The notes under the pieces: generated by a model
Database searches by the model: none
What the model was told of the DNA's origin: nothing
The model's input: the letters and a program-made list of their open reading frames with translations, nothing else
Shown: piece by piece, positions 24,982 through 34,048 of the stretch
Layout of the letters: every line of letters starts with the position of its first letter
Position numbering within the stretch: the stretch's first letter is position 1
Position numbers and translations under genes: made by a program
IMG/VR virus record: IMGVR_UViG_3300017917_003766
Location: 1 to 64,000 of that record
Strand: one strand, 5' to 3'
DNA from: a virus
DNA length: 64,000 bases

Positions 24982-25962
24982 TTATAGTATAGCGGATAAT
25001 TTGTTCCCGATCCACTCAGCGACTGGGCTGGCAATGCCGTTTCCACACTGTTTGTAGCGCTGACTGTCTGACTGTTCTAAGCCATTAGACCTCCATCTAG
25101 TATGGTCATCTGGCCAACCCATTAAACGTTCGCATTCAAGTGGGGTTAATCTTCTAACAGTTGTTTTCAGATCATTTTTTTGCACAATCACTTTACCCTC
25201 TTGAACATATTGGCTACCGACACCCTTGTAATCACGATGACACAAAGCGCCAACGGTTTCAACAACTAGATTTTCTCCCCTACTACTTGGGATTCCTCCA
25301 CTACCACCGCTTCTAAGGCATGCTGCAATTTCTGAGGAAGTTTGGTTTTGTTTTTTTGGGCTCTTCTTAGAATCCCCTTGCATGATTTTACTGACAGGTA
25401 GTAGCGGGTCTGGACATCTTGCTGCGGTTGCAGGATCGAAGATAGAGACGAGGAACACTCTTCGACGTCGCTGGGGGACTCCAAAGTGTTGCGCATCCAA
25501 GACTGCCCACTCTTGTACCAACGCCCCTGCTTTAGCCATTTCATCGAGGATGACTCCAAAATCAGCGCCTTTGTTGGAAGACAATGCTCCTGCAACATTT
25601 TCCCAGATGGAGATTCTTGGGTACTCATTATTTGTTTCCTTTCTTAATTCTTTAATAATTCTTACACCTTCATGGAAAAGACCAGATCGTTCTGCACTAA
25701 GACCAGCTTTTTTACCGGCATTAGAAAGATCTTGACATGGACTACCCCAAGCTATTATATCTGGAGTTTTATTATGAGTTAATATTTTTTCTGCTGTTAA
25801 ATCAGAAATGTTTTTCCATCTTGGAACATTCGGCCAGTGTTTTTCTAATACGGAAATACAGCTTGGATCCCATTCGCATTGAAATATTGTTTTCATTCCA
25901 GCTTTTTCTAAGCCAAGATCAAATCCACCTACTCCAGAAAACAATGAAACTACGTTCGCCAA
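24982..25962 (-). CDS. DNA cytosine-C5 methyltransferase
   Basis: 326 residues. Motif I FSGVGGFDLGLEKAG, motif IV GSPCQDLS with catalytic C76, motif VI WENVAG (E121), motif VIII QRRRRVF, and the C-terminal motif IX/X CGNGIASPV. A complete Dcm-type enzyme, likely protecting phage DNA from host restriction. Target cannot be read from sequence. Overlaps the GT gene before it. Confidence 0.92.
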   Translation of the reverse strand: MANVVSLFSGVGGFDLGLEKAGMKTIFQCEWDPSCISVLEKHWPNVPRWKNISDLTAEKILTHNKTPDIIAWGSPCQDLSNAGKKAGLSAERSGLFHEGVRIIKELRKETNNEYPRISIWENVAGALSSNKGADFGVILDEMAKAGALVQEWAVLDAQHFGVPQRRRRVFLVSIFDPATAARCPDPLLPVSKIMQGDSKKSPKKQNQTSSEIAACLRSGGSGGIPSSRGENLVVETVGALCHRDYKGVGSQYVQEGKVIVQKNDLKTTVRRLTPLECERLMGWPDDHTRWRSNGLEQSDSQRYKQCGNGIASPVAEWIGNKLSAIL

Positions 25963-26766
25963 TTAGTCTCTCTCTATTCCCATATAGTCACATGCTTTTC
26001 TAAAAATTGATTGACTAATTTTAAATTGGGCATCTGCGTGGCTGTATCCTTCTCCTGGTTTTGGTGACGAAGCATGCCAGCTGTGGCCAATAGAAACTGA
26101 TCCATCATATACAACTTTGTAACCAAGGTGTCTGGCAAAATACGAGCACCAAGTTTCTTCATAATAGTGAGGAGTCGGTAAAAACGCCCCAACAGCGTCT
26201 GGGTACAGTTCTCTATACTTACTATGATTTGTTAATTCATTCCATATAGATCTTTTTATAAAATAAGCGGAGCCAGATATTGTAACGCATTCTATTCTGT
26301 CTTTGAATAAAAGATCAGCTGGATCTGGTTCCATCCATCCTCTGTGTGCTGGTTTGATGTTGGTTCCGACAATACCAGCATGCCTTATTAGGCCATACTC
26401 ATCTCTTTGTTTTGGGCCTAGAATATGTATGTCTTTATTTTGATTAAATATTTTGCAAAGAGAAGTAATATCTTCGTTGGAAAACCAAACATCTGCGTTC
26501 AAAAGTCCTATGATATTATTTGATCCTCTTGCAGCTAACTTGTTACATGCCGCAGAGTATCCAATATTATTATTTAAACAAACTCTATCTATTAAATACT
26601 TATCATCATTGGATCTAAGCCAATCGATAGTATCATCTGTTGATCCATTGTCTGCTATATATAAATTCCAGAATTTGTTTTCTAAATTTAGATTTTCATG
26701 GAGAGTATCCAAGAGCCTTTGCAGTAATGGTCTAGTGTTGTAGTTAACAATACAAAGATCAATCAT
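25963..26766 (-). CDS. GT2 family glycosyltransferase
   Basis: 267 residues. LCIVNYNTRPLLQRLLDTL, LYIADNGSTDDTI and LLNADVWFS are family 2 motifs. Similar to rhamnosyl/galactosyl transferases in length. Could glycosylate virion or host surface. Overlaps the small membrane gene upstream. Confidence 0.85.
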   Translation of the reverse strand: MIDLCIVNYNTRPLLQRLLDTLHENLNLENKFWNLYIADNGSTDDTIDWLRSNDDKYLIDRVCLNNNIGYSAACNKLAARGSNNIIGLLNADVWFSNEDITSLCKIFNQNKDIHILGPKQRDEYGLIRHAGIVGTNIKPAHRGWMEPDPADLLFKDRIECVTISGSAYFIKRSIWNELTNHSKYRELYPDAVGAFLPTPHYYEETWCSYFARHLGYKVVYDGSVSIGHSWHASSPKPGEGYSHADAQFKISQSIFRKACDYMGIERD

Positions 26767-27058
26767 TTTTGAATTTATTTTCTATAACGCTCTTAAAAGC
26801 ATTTTCCTGATTCATACCAAAATCAATATATTTAGTATACTTGTTATATGCCTCTTCTATATTTTTAGAATCAAAAAATTCTATAAAAGAATTATATGGT
26901 TTATAGTTTTCTTCTTTTGAAAAGAAATCGTAGTCAGGTATACTGCTCATTGTCGTTTTGTTTAATTGATCTTTTTTTCTCCAAAAAAGATAAAAAGATA
27001 AACCAACAACTAACGCTACAGATAAATACTTAATTCCAGTAGTCTTCATCTGATCCAT
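26759..27058 (-). CDS. Small single-TM protein
   Basis: 99 residues from the ATG at 27056-27058. Residues ~10-25 (YLSVALVVGLSFYLFW) are a transmembrane segment, then RKK and a soluble acidic/aromatic domain. N-in or N-out not determined. Unknown role. Confidence 0.6.
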   Translation of the reverse strand: MDQMKTTGIKYLSVALVVGLSFYLFWRKKDQLNKTTMSSIPDYDFFSKEENYKPYNSFIEFFDSKNIEEAYNKYTKYIDFGMNQENAFKSVIENKFKND

Positions 27059-27272
27059 TATCTGTCCCAACATAAACATTTTGTATAGCTGTATTTACAG
27101 CTGCAATAACCCTATTGTAGATTACCTTATCTTGTTCGCTTACTTGACCTCGCATCATAGATGCATAAGTCTTCTGTATATGTAGAAGTACTTCTAGGTC
27201 TTCGATCAAATAAGATTGACCTGAACTAAGTTTAATTCCTACTTTTTTCTTTTGATTGTTTTTCTTACTCAT
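27030..27272 (-). CDS. Hypothetical protein
   Basis: 80 residues, Lys-rich start then helices (LEVLLHIQKTYASMM, VIYNRVIAAVNTA). Overlaps the next gene at both ends. Not recognised. Confidence 0.55.
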   Translation of the reverse strand: MSKKNNQKKKVGIKLSSGQSYLIEDLEVLLHIQKTYASMMRGQVSEQDKVIYNRVIAAVNTAIQNVYVGTDNGSDEDYWN

Positions 27273-27516
27273 TATTCTTTGCTTTCTTTTTTGTTTTCTT
27301 TATTTCTAATTCCTCTTCTACGACTTGGTCCTTTGACACCACATAAGCGCAGAGATTGTTTGTATCTGGTTCGAATGTAACAAACAGTATTCGCTTATCT
27401 TCTTCGGCATATCCGTCTGGTGGTGGTGATTCTAGTGCAATTTTTTTTGAAGAACAACCATATACCTGGCTGTGATTTTTATACAAAACAATATAATTTA
27501 ATTTTGAAGCTGGCAT
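27265..27516 (-). CDS. Hypothetical protein
   Basis: 83 residues, small beta domain (NYIVLYKNHSQVYGCSS, RILFVTFEPD) with a Lys-rich end. A TATAAT box 6 nt before the ATG suggests leaderless translation. Confidence 0.6.
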   Translation of the reverse strand: MPASKLNYIVLYKNHSQVYGCSSKKIALESPPPDGYAEEDKRILFVTFEPDTNNLCAYVVSKDQVVEEELEIKKTKKKAKNNE

Positions 27517-27522
27517 GACACT

Positions 27523-27528
27523 ATTATA
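27523..27528 (-). promoter_or_regulatory. -10 box of leaderless promoter
   Basis: TATAAT on the minus strand, only AGTGTC separating it from the ATG at 27516. Same AGTGT spacer as at the oxygenase gene. Confidence 0.5.
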
Positions 27529-27685
27529 CTACCATAATTCCCAGCACGATACTAAGCAGGAGCGCAAGAGTAATCGCAATAGCTTTTTGTGAACTGTTTT
27601 GTGCTTTTGCATTTACTAGGTGCATGCCTATAGTCCAATTTATTAGCAATACAAAAAATACTATTTTTAACAAATCAAAGATCAC
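27524..27685 (-). CDS. 53-residue two-TM protein
   Basis: GTG start at 27683-27685. Two hydrophobic stretches (LLKIVFFVLLINWTIG and IAITLALLLSIVLGIMVV) around a polar loop. Begins just after the ThyX stop. Could be a small membrane effector or holin-like protein; no family. Confidence 0.6.
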   Translation of the reverse strand: MIFDLLKIVFFVLLINWTIGMHLVNAKAQNSSQKAIAITLALLLSIVLGIMVV

Positions 27686-27686
27686 T

Positions 27687-28385
27687 TTATCCGACCAATC
27701 TTCCGATTGTTATGGGAAATTTCTCTTTAGCATATGTATATATAGCTTTTGCATATTCCTGTATTTCAACCTGTGAATCCTCAGCCAATCTTTGTGTAAG
27801 GAATAGGCATAGTGATTGCAAGCTACACGACCATCTATAGATTACATGCATGCCGTAGGCGGGCAGAAACAGCCTTGCCTGCTCTGGGGCAACTCCCTGC
27901 TCCAAGGCCATGTTATATAATGCCTCACCTTGTTTAATATATTTGCTTAACTCATCCGTCAATAGAGAGCCCTGCCAGGGGCCTATTGGCCCACCAGAGC
28001 CTTGTTTTTTATCTTCTGGTGCTGTTCTCCAATCGCCAGCCTCTGGAACATAAAATTCAGGATCCATTGTAATATATCTTCTGGATGATTCATTCCATGA
28101 ATCCATAGTGTGATCTGAACCAACTACATATTTCCAATGTTGACGAGCAACCATCAATGGAGCTTTGATCTCAAAAGTCATGAATGCATGTCTGAATGGA
28201 GACATATGATTTTCTCTTATCAAAAAATCTATTAGTCTTGCGTCTTTAGGTGAAAGTTCTTTAGATTCTTTTGCAAAAGAAGCTCTGGCTGCATTGACTA
28301 TTGAGAGATCGCTACCCATGCAATCAACAAGTCTAACATATCCATTTTTTAAAACACTTAAAACATCATTCTCGTTGTTCATCAT
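27687..28385 (-). CDS. thyX: Flavin-dependent thymidylate synthase (ThyX)
   Basis: 232 residues. RQHWKYVVGSDHTMDSWNES followed by SRRY reproduces the ThyX motif (RHR-x7-S region and N-E-x-S-x-R-Y). FRHAFMTFEIKAP fits the FAD/substrate region. Makes dTMP from dUMP using FADH2 and methylene-THF. Fits with RNR and dNMP kinase here. Overlaps the end of the recoded small gene upstream. Confidence 0.92.
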   Translation of the reverse strand: MMNNENDVLSVLKNGYVRLVDCMGSDLSIVNAARASFAKESKELSPKDARLIDFLIRENHMSPFRHAFMTFEIKAPLMVARQHWKYVVGSDHTMDSWNESSRRYITMDPEFYVPEAGDWRTAPEDKKQGSGGPIGPWQGSLLTDELSKYIKQGEALYNMALEQGVAPEQARLFLPAYGMHVIYRWSCSLQSLCLFLTQRLAEDSQVEIQEYAKAIYTYAKEKFPITIGRLVG

Positions 28386-28717
28386 CTTCCTCTGGCAAAT
28401 CCATAAAAGTATCTTGTGCTACTAAGTCTAGCATATAGTTGTTAAAATCGCTAGATTTTTTATATAAAGATACCAATAAACTATTTACATCAGAGGGAAT
28501 ATCACAATATTCATCCTTGCATGATAAAAGGTTTTTTGTTATTATATTTACTTCTTGTATAGAGTTTAGAAGTTCGGCATTTAAATCTGTGCAAAACTGT
28601 ATGTAGCGCTCAGTTTTTGATTTATTAATTTCTTTTAGATTTTTATACTCAAAATTTAAAGCTATCTCTTTAAAGGTTTTGTTAATACTTTCTCGTTCAT
28701 CTCCGAAAATTACTCAT
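28366..28717 (-). CDS. Helical protein with recoding at codon 5
   Basis: 116 residues only if CGGA at 28702-28705 is read in +1: ATG AGT AAT TTT C-GGA GAT GAA. Frame 0 stops two codons later, so no protein results without recoding, and no other start lies early in the +1 frame. The product is a long helical, acidic protein (SINKTFKEIALNFEYKNL...), no family. Last codons overlap the ThyX start. Lies between RNR and ThyX, suggesting a nucleotide-metabolism or regulatory role. Confidence 0.75.
28702..28705 (-). other. Recoding site CGGA (codon 5 of small gene)
   Basis: TTT then C-GGA GAT GAA. In frame 0: MSNFRR then stop. Gly5. Confidence 0.8.
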
Positions 28718-28718
28718 A

Positions 28719-30815
28719 TTATTTTGTATTATCCTTTATGAACTTTATCTCGCATGAATCAGTTGTGCAATATCGCTCTCCTATTGCATCCGCCGCCATT
28801 CCAGCATAAACTCCAGTGAGATCTATTGGAAACAGTTTTTTTGTTTGCTCAACGTATTCCTCTTCTGTTATCTGGGTATATGGCATTTGTGGATACGTGT
28901 CATTCCCACTTGGTAGGAAGGACACAGTTTTCAACTGGCCATCATGCATATGCAGTACTGTTCCTATGTATTGCGCTTCTGTATCCTTGTTGAAGGATAC
29001 GGTAACTGAAACAGAGTTATCTGACCAATATCTTTGCGCAGTTGTGGCTAGAGCCATTTTTTCAAAAATAGTCACATCTTTTTCTGATCTAACAGCGTGT
29101 GATTTAATTGGAAAGTATACAACAGAAGTTGTATCTGGCGATTCTGCAGCTGGTTCAACTTTATAATTTGCCATTCTAAACAATGGAAGCATTGGATCTT
29201 CGTTTGAAAATCTTATTGTTCTATTGAAGAACTTACCACCTGGTGTCCAGTGAACTCCAGGTGACTCACCGGCGAGAATAGAAACAGTTCCAGATGGTTT
29301 TACCGTCGTCATCTTAATGGACTCACGAATACCAAGCCACTCAGAGTAAACATTATCATATCTTTGAACCGTCTTATAACCTTGATTCATCCATTCTTTT
29401 AAAACTGGCATACCGAGTCTGTCGGCAAAATCTGCCACACCAGACATCGATGTGCCAATTCTTCTGTTCCTTTGCATTATTGCGTTTGTTTCTTCCCAGT
29501 GAGTTGGAAGTAGGGTAACCGTTTTAGCATACAGGTAGGCAAACTTAAGCGTTCGCTTATAGTCTTCAAGGCTTTCATGTCTGCCCAGATATGTTTCCAC
29601 AAGCGTGCAACATTCGTAAGACTCAAGTGATTGTTCTGCGCATGGATTGTACCCTGCCACTCTATGGTCTTTGTTATTTGGTGGATCAATAAGTCTTCCG
29701 TACTTCCTTGAAACATCCATCCATATAACACCTGGTTCACCATTAAGCGAAATGCCTTCTATGATTGGAGTAAGATCTGCTCCAACTTCTGTTTCCACAG
29801 AATTATTAGACATCCACCCCCAACCTGGAGCATCTGGATCATAAGAGTTTCTTTCTGGAAACTTTTCTTTATTTTTAAGATTTAAGAAATCTTGATCATT
29901 TAATCTTCCTATTAGAAGTTCAGCTGATCTTCTAACGTTACCAGAAACAACACAAACTCCAATTAGATTACCTATGTCAGCTATGTCTATTCTTGTTAGC
30001 TTTGATCCTGCTCTTCCAGCAAACATTTTATTTATATGTTCATGCAGCTTTAGTAGCGGTTCATGCCCTGCGGCAATCCCTCCAAATGTTTTTATTGGTG
30101 TTCCGAGTGGCCTAATTTGAGAATAGTCAAAAGTATATTTTGGTTGATTTTCTTTTAGATACGAATTTAAAAGAAGAGTTAATGATTCGACCCAGCCCTC
30201 TCTTGTATCTGGTATTATGTAGTTTATCTGACCACCGTTTGGTTCGTAGATACTAAAGTCTTTATCTGCACCTTTGTCATCAAATCCAACGCCAACACCA
30301 AGCATTGATGCTTCCATCAAAAAGGCGAAGGGTCTTGCTGGATTAATCTTGGTCATCTCAGCTGTAGAAACAAAAGCACAGTTTTGAAGAGCCGCTGAGT
30401 TTTTTTGTACGTTAACGATGTTTGTCCCCATCGCCCAAAGCCCACGACCAGGAGGTGTCCACTTTAGATTAAACAATCTATCAAACGCTTCTTTTGCGCT
30501 GGCTTGCGCCTTAGCGTCATTCCATGGAAGCCTATTCTTTTTGCAGTGGTCTTTCTGTAGTGAATAGGTTCCATTAATAACTCTTTCGCATACGTCAACC
30601 CAGGTTTCTTTGGAACCATCTTCTTTTAGTCTACTGTAAGTTCTAAGAAAGGTAATTTCTCCAACACTATTACCGCCAGCATCCTTGTAACCAAATGGTG
30701 ATGGCTTAGATTTATAGCTGTCAATAAAATCTTCGCTTATCCTAAATGAAAACATAGTAGTCTTTGGAGCAATCGGTGCTAAATCGGGATTACCATTTTC
30801 AATTTCTTGTGTCAT
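28719..30815 (-). CDS. nrdJ: Class II (B12-dependent) ribonucleoside-triphosphate reductase
   Basis: 698 residues, close to the monomeric Lactobacillus-type RTPR. NPCAEQ..E.CTL gives the active-site loop, VKPSGTVSILAGESPGVHW the conserved glycyl/AdoCbl-linked stretch, and CTTDSCEIK the C-terminal redox Cys pair. Converts NTPs to dNTPs independent of oxygen. Needs host cobalamin. Strong RBS-like GGAGAC before ATG. No in-frame CGG in almost 700 codons. Confidence 0.9.
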   Translation of the reverse strand: MTQEIENGNPDLAPIAPKTTMFSFRISEDFIDSYKSKPSPFGYKDAGGNSVGEITFLRTYSRLKEDGSKETWVDVCERVINGTYSLQKDHCKKNRLPWNDAKAQASAKEAFDRLFNLKWTPPGRGLWAMGTNIVNVQKNSAALQNCAFVSTAEMTKINPARPFAFLMEASMLGVGVGFDDKGADKDFSIYEPNGGQINYIIPDTREGWVESLTLLLNSYLKENQPKYTFDYSQIRPLGTPIKTFGGIAAGHEPLLKLHEHINKMFAGRAGSKLTRIDIADIGNLIGVCVVSGNVRRSAELLIGRLNDQDFLNLKNKEKFPERNSYDPDAPGWGWMSNNSVETEVGADLTPIIEGISLNGEPGVIWMDVSRKYGRLIDPPNNKDHRVAGYNPCAEQSLESYECCTLVETYLGRHESLEDYKRTLKFAYLYAKTVTLLPTHWEETNAIMQRNRRIGTSMSGVADFADRLGMPVLKEWMNQGYKTVQRYDNVYSEWLGIRESIKMTTVKPSGTVSILAGESPGVHWTPGGKFFNRTIRFSNEDPMLPLFRMANYKVEPAAESPDTTSVVYFPIKSHAVRSEKDVTIFEKMALATTAQRYWSDNSVSVTVSFNKDTEAQYIGTVLHMHDGQLKTVSFLPSGNDTYPQMPYTQITEEEYVEQTKKLFPIDLTGVYAGMAADAIGERYCTTDSCEIKFIKDNTK

Positions 30816-30824
30816 ATTGTCTCC

Positions 30825-31524
30825 TTAGTTAACTGCTAATGTTTTAATGTATTTTGGATTTAGTTTTTCTATTTCTTTAGACTTTATTTTTTTTATCTGA
30901 TCAAAAGTATATACGTTATATATTTCTCTTTCAAAGAAGTATCCGCTTCTCCAGTTAAAAACTTTTTCTACAGCGTTTGTGTGATTTGTAAAAAGATTCG
31001 ATATTACGGCACCACCATAGAGCCTTATAAGATTCTGCATTTTTTTTGAAATAAGATCCTTTGTTTTTTCATTAACTACGTTTGACGCTTCTGCGTGAGA
31101 AAAAAGCCAATTATATGCTTGTCTTGTTATTGGCGAATAGTCAATGGGGTCAATAATGCCAAGACCCAAAAGTTGTTTATGATTGTTTTGTATTTCTATA
31201 TCTTTTTTTACAACATCCCTTAAAAGAGAAAACCAATCTTTTTCTTTATATTGATTCCACGTTGGGCACCAAAATAAAATAAGATGAACGGGATCTGGTA
31301 TATTTGTTTTCTCCATTGTAGGCAAAAGTACTGTGCAAGCTATTGCTTTTTTAATTTCGCTTCTACTAAGTTCAGCATTTTTATTCTTGTTTTCAAAATT
31401 CGTCCACAACTTTGATATATGATTTTTCCAATCAGATTCTCCGAATATATATATTCAGATATTTTTCTGCTAAGTCAAGAGGCATCGTGCCATTGTTCAC
31501 TACTGATATCATTTGTTCCAACAT
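30825..31524 (-). CDS. Unknown protein, one recoding site
   Basis: 232 residues when CGGA at 31440-31443 is read in +1 (Gly28). ATG at 31524 has AAGGA upstream; a second ATG at 31512 is possible. In frame 0 the product would end 2 codons after the site. The downstream frame is long and helical (SRSEIKKAIACTVLLPTMEK, DPIDYSPITRQAYNWLF, FNWRSGYFFEREIYNVYTF). No family recognised. Sits between the abundant virion gene's terminator and RNR. Confidence 0.7.
31440..31443 (-). other. Recoding site CGGA (unknown gene)
   Basis: TAT ATT then C-GGA GAA TCT. Joins EKYLNIYI to GESDWKNHISKLW. Gly28. Confidence 0.8.
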
Positions 31525-31592
31525 TATATAGATAATCCTTGTTAAATCTACTGAAAACTAACTAAACCTGTATACTGATCCTTAAACTAACA

Positions 31593-31617
31593 ATCCCGCC
31601 CCTTTTGAGGGCGGGAT
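31593..31617 (-). terminator. Terminator hairpin
   Basis: Perfect 9-bp stem ATCCCGCCC/GGGCGGGAT with a 7-base loop; T-rich sequence follows. Ends the virion-protein gene's message. Confidence 0.75.
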
Positions 31618-31648
31618 AAACACTATTCATGTTTAGATCCGCTGCATA

Positions 31649-31657
31649 AGTATAGCA
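31649..31657 (-). promoter_or_regulatory. Extended -10-like box TGCTATACT in a small hairpin
   Basis: Within GCTGC-TATACTTAT-GCAGC, 35 nt after the stop of the virion gene and 32 nt before the terminator stem. A start here would give a ~50-nt terminated RNA. Confidence 0.35.
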
Positions 31658-31691
31658 GCAGGATGTGTTGTTAGATTGTTTTTGGTGAGAA

Positions 31692-32273
31692 TTAAAGAGC
31701 GCTCTTGAGACCCTTGAATTCTAGCACTTTGTTTCTTCCATATTCAGAAGACGCATTTGCTTGACCGTAGCCGCTTGGGAAAACCTTTGCACTGTCTACG
31801 CCATCAAATGTATAGTTGTCATAAAGGCTGTAATCAGTTGTCCTCTGCGCATGGCCATACCCCGAAGCAAATGCTTCTGCTGAGGTGACACCATCAAAAA
31901 CATAATTTGTGTAAAGAGCATATGATCTTGTTTTATCCGAAGCATGCCCGTATCCAGATGTGAATGCTCCAGAAACACCCTTGTAGGTGTGGGGAGCAAA
32001 TCTAGCGCCATCGTAGCCAACGCCATTGGCCATTGTGCCAGAAAGTGGGTGTACGTACAGCGTAGTGCCATTAAACACCTGTGACAATAGGACATTGCCT
32101 GGGTGACGACCTTCGCCTGGAACGTGGTGATTGTCTGGACCACCATCTAAAACACCCTTAGCGAATAGTGGGTAAAAGGAATAGGTGCCAGCAGTACCCT
32201 TCCATGGGTTGACCATGTCAGCGCTATTGCGACCCTTAAGGACTGGTCTTGGACCAACATAGAATGTAGCCAT
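31692..32273 (-). CDS. Probable abundant virion protein with SGYG repeats
   Basis: 193 residues. After an N-terminal domain (MATFYVGPRPVLKGRNS..., HVPGEGRHPGNVLLS), three repeats of ~32 residues each carry SGYG(H/Q)A followed by aromatic YALYTNYVFDG / YSLYDNYTFDG. It has its own AAGGAG, a TATA-like promoter upstream and a terminator, consistent with strong separate expression; codons are more C/G-ending than neighbours. Likely a capsid decoration or tail-surface protein; not identified. No in-frame CGG. Confidence 0.7.
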   Translation of the reverse strand: MATFYVGPRPVLKGRNSADMVNPWKGTAGTYSFYPLFAKGVLDGGPDNHHVPGEGRHPGNVLLSQVFNGTTLYVHPLSGTMANGVGYDGARFAPHTYKGVSGAFTSGYGHASDKTRSYALYTNYVFDGVTSAEAFASGYGHAQRTTDYSLYDNYTFDGVDSAKVFPSGYGQANASSEYGRNKVLEFKGLKSAL

Positions 32274-32340
32274 ATTACTTATCTCCTTAGATTGGTTTTT
32301 CTATATAGTAAAAAGAAATAGGCTTTTTACACTTTTAAAA

Positions 32341-33609
32341 TTATGTATAATTTACAATTAAATCAGATAGGACTGGAGCTGTTCCATCTCCAAGTTTATT
32401 GAGCGTTACCTCAATCCATACCGAAGTAGATCCAGGAACTGGATCAAGAGTATAGGAGGAGCCCTGCTTATATATTATTCTATAGCTAAAGGCTGTTGAA
32501 ATTAACTCATCTGGGACATTGTACAGTTTTGGAATCACTTCTTCAATACTTTGTATTGTTGTTTCATCTGGTGCTGTAAATTTGATTATAGTCTTACCAG
32601 TATCCAAAAACTTTTGAGATCTGACATCGATATCTGATAGACCATATGTGTAAACATACTTTCCATTTTCAGATATATAGTTTCTTTGTCTAAAAGAAAT
32701 TCTTACTGCGTTTATTTGCACTGGTGGGAAATAGAATCCAACTGGTCCTGCGTTAAGGATCACGTCGTTCCCAACAGTTGACCAACCACCTGGCGGTACC
32801 TTACCAACAGCTTCAGTTTGGTTGTTATAGAGTCGATTAAAGTTTAATGGTATCCATTTATCGTTTGATGTTAATGTTGGATTAACATCAGTTGTATATT
32901 CTATAGAAATAATATCTACTCCAAAAATTGGATATGGAATCATCGACAGGAAGTTACTAGCTGCAGAACCAGAAAATGATGACGGTATTTTTGCATACAG
33001 ATACATTTGAGCTCCGGCAGCAGATGGTAAATCTGATACTATATTTCTCTTCCAAAACTTATCTGAAGACTCTAAAAGAGAATAATAAATTGGAGTTGTG
33101 TCAATTAATGCGTTTGCTGTATCAACTCCAATGAAACTATTATCGACTTTCATTTCCAAAAAGTCTGGGATAACTTGTGTTCCAGCTGAATCAAAAAACT
33201 TTATCTTTGAATGAGAAGAACCCTGTACTTTTGGAAGAGTTATTATATTATATATATAATCAAAGCTAAGCGCATCAGTACTGCTAATCGCAAATGTTGG
33301 ATCTGATATAAAAGATCCTACGTCTATTTGTGAATAGTTATAGATTGAAAGTTTCTTATAACCAGATTCTGATTCATATTCAAGAGCCTTTACTCTATCT
33401 TCTAAATCCAAAACGGCCATTGAAAGGAAGTGGTGATCCTTAAGAACACGCTCAAATGCCTCAGCTAATTTCTGATCTAAAATCCCAGACCTGTTATAAA
33501 GGTGAACCAAATCCCTATAGTTCTGTTCTGCCCTCAAATTAAAGTCTGCGCTGTTTACTGGACCATTGTATTGAATCGTAGTGTTTTCTGAATTTAAAAA
33601 GTCTGACAT
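32341..33609 (-). CDS. Tail/baseplate fibre-like protein
   Basis: 422 residues. N-terminal coiled helices (NLRAEQNYRDLVHLYNRSG, AFERVLKDHHFLSMAVLDLE) then a beta-rich remainder. Resembles adaptor or fibre-assembly proteins. Last of the tail operon, 1 nt after the next gene. Exact family not recognised. Confidence 0.6.
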   Translation of the reverse strand: MSDFLNSENTTIQYNGPVNSADFNLRAEQNYRDLVHLYNRSGILDQKLAEAFERVLKDHHFLSMAVLDLEDRVKALEYESESGYKKLSIYNYSQIDVGSFISDPTFAISSTDALSFDYIYNIITLPKVQGSSHSKIKFFDSAGTQVIPDFLEMKVDNSFIGVDTANALIDTTPIYYSLLESSDKFWKRNIVSDLPSAAGAQMYLYAKIPSSFSGSAASNFLSMIPYPIFGVDIISIEYTTDVNPTLTSNDKWIPLNFNRLYNNQTEAVGKVPPGGWSTVGNDVILNAGPVGFYFPPVQINAVRISFRQRNYISENGKYVYTYGLSDIDVRSQKFLDTGKTIIKFTAPDETTIQSIEEVIPKLYNVPDELISTAFSYRIIYKQGSSYTLDPVPGSTSVWIEVTLNKLGDGTAPVLSDLIVNYT

Positions 33610-33610
33610 A

Positions 33611-34045
33611 TTACTTAACTCGTCTTTCTAGTTGATTAATTTTAAAATTTAATTTAGCGAGCTTTGCTGCTATTGAATTTGTTGTATACAAATTGCTAGA
33701 TTCATCTGAAATTGATGGTGTTGCGTGCGCTTTGGCGTTAAAGAAAGATACCGAGTCATCAGTTAAATCATAGTACTTTGCGCCAAAATAACTAGATCCT
33801 TCCTCTACATCAGTCTTGTGAGTATCTGAAGTCTCTGCCCCAATAATGTATTTAACTTTATTAAATATTTTTGTATTTATTAATTCTAACTCAATGTATA
33901 TTCTTTGTATATCCATATACATTTTTTGATAGAAAAGGTTTTCTATTGCACTTTTTCTTACACCCCTATAGTACAAACGAATTCTCCTAGAAAGTGGTTG
34001 TCTTACAATTTTCTTCTGTTTAGGATCTTGATATGCAATCGGCAT
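33611..34045 (-). CDS. Structural hypothetical protein
   Basis: 144 residues, basic N-terminal half (KKIVRQPLSRRIRLYYRGVRK) and helical remainder. Position between two large beta-rich tail proteins suggests a small baseplate or fibre connector. Confidence 0.55.
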   Translation of the reverse strand: MPIAYQDPKQKKIVRQPLSRRIRLYYRGVRKSAIENLFYQKMYMDIQRIYIELELINTKIFNKVKYIIGAETSDTHKTDVEEGSSYFGAKYYDLTDDSVSFFNAKAHATPSISDESSNLYTTNSIAAKLAKLNFKINQLERRVK

Positions 34046-34048
34046 ACT

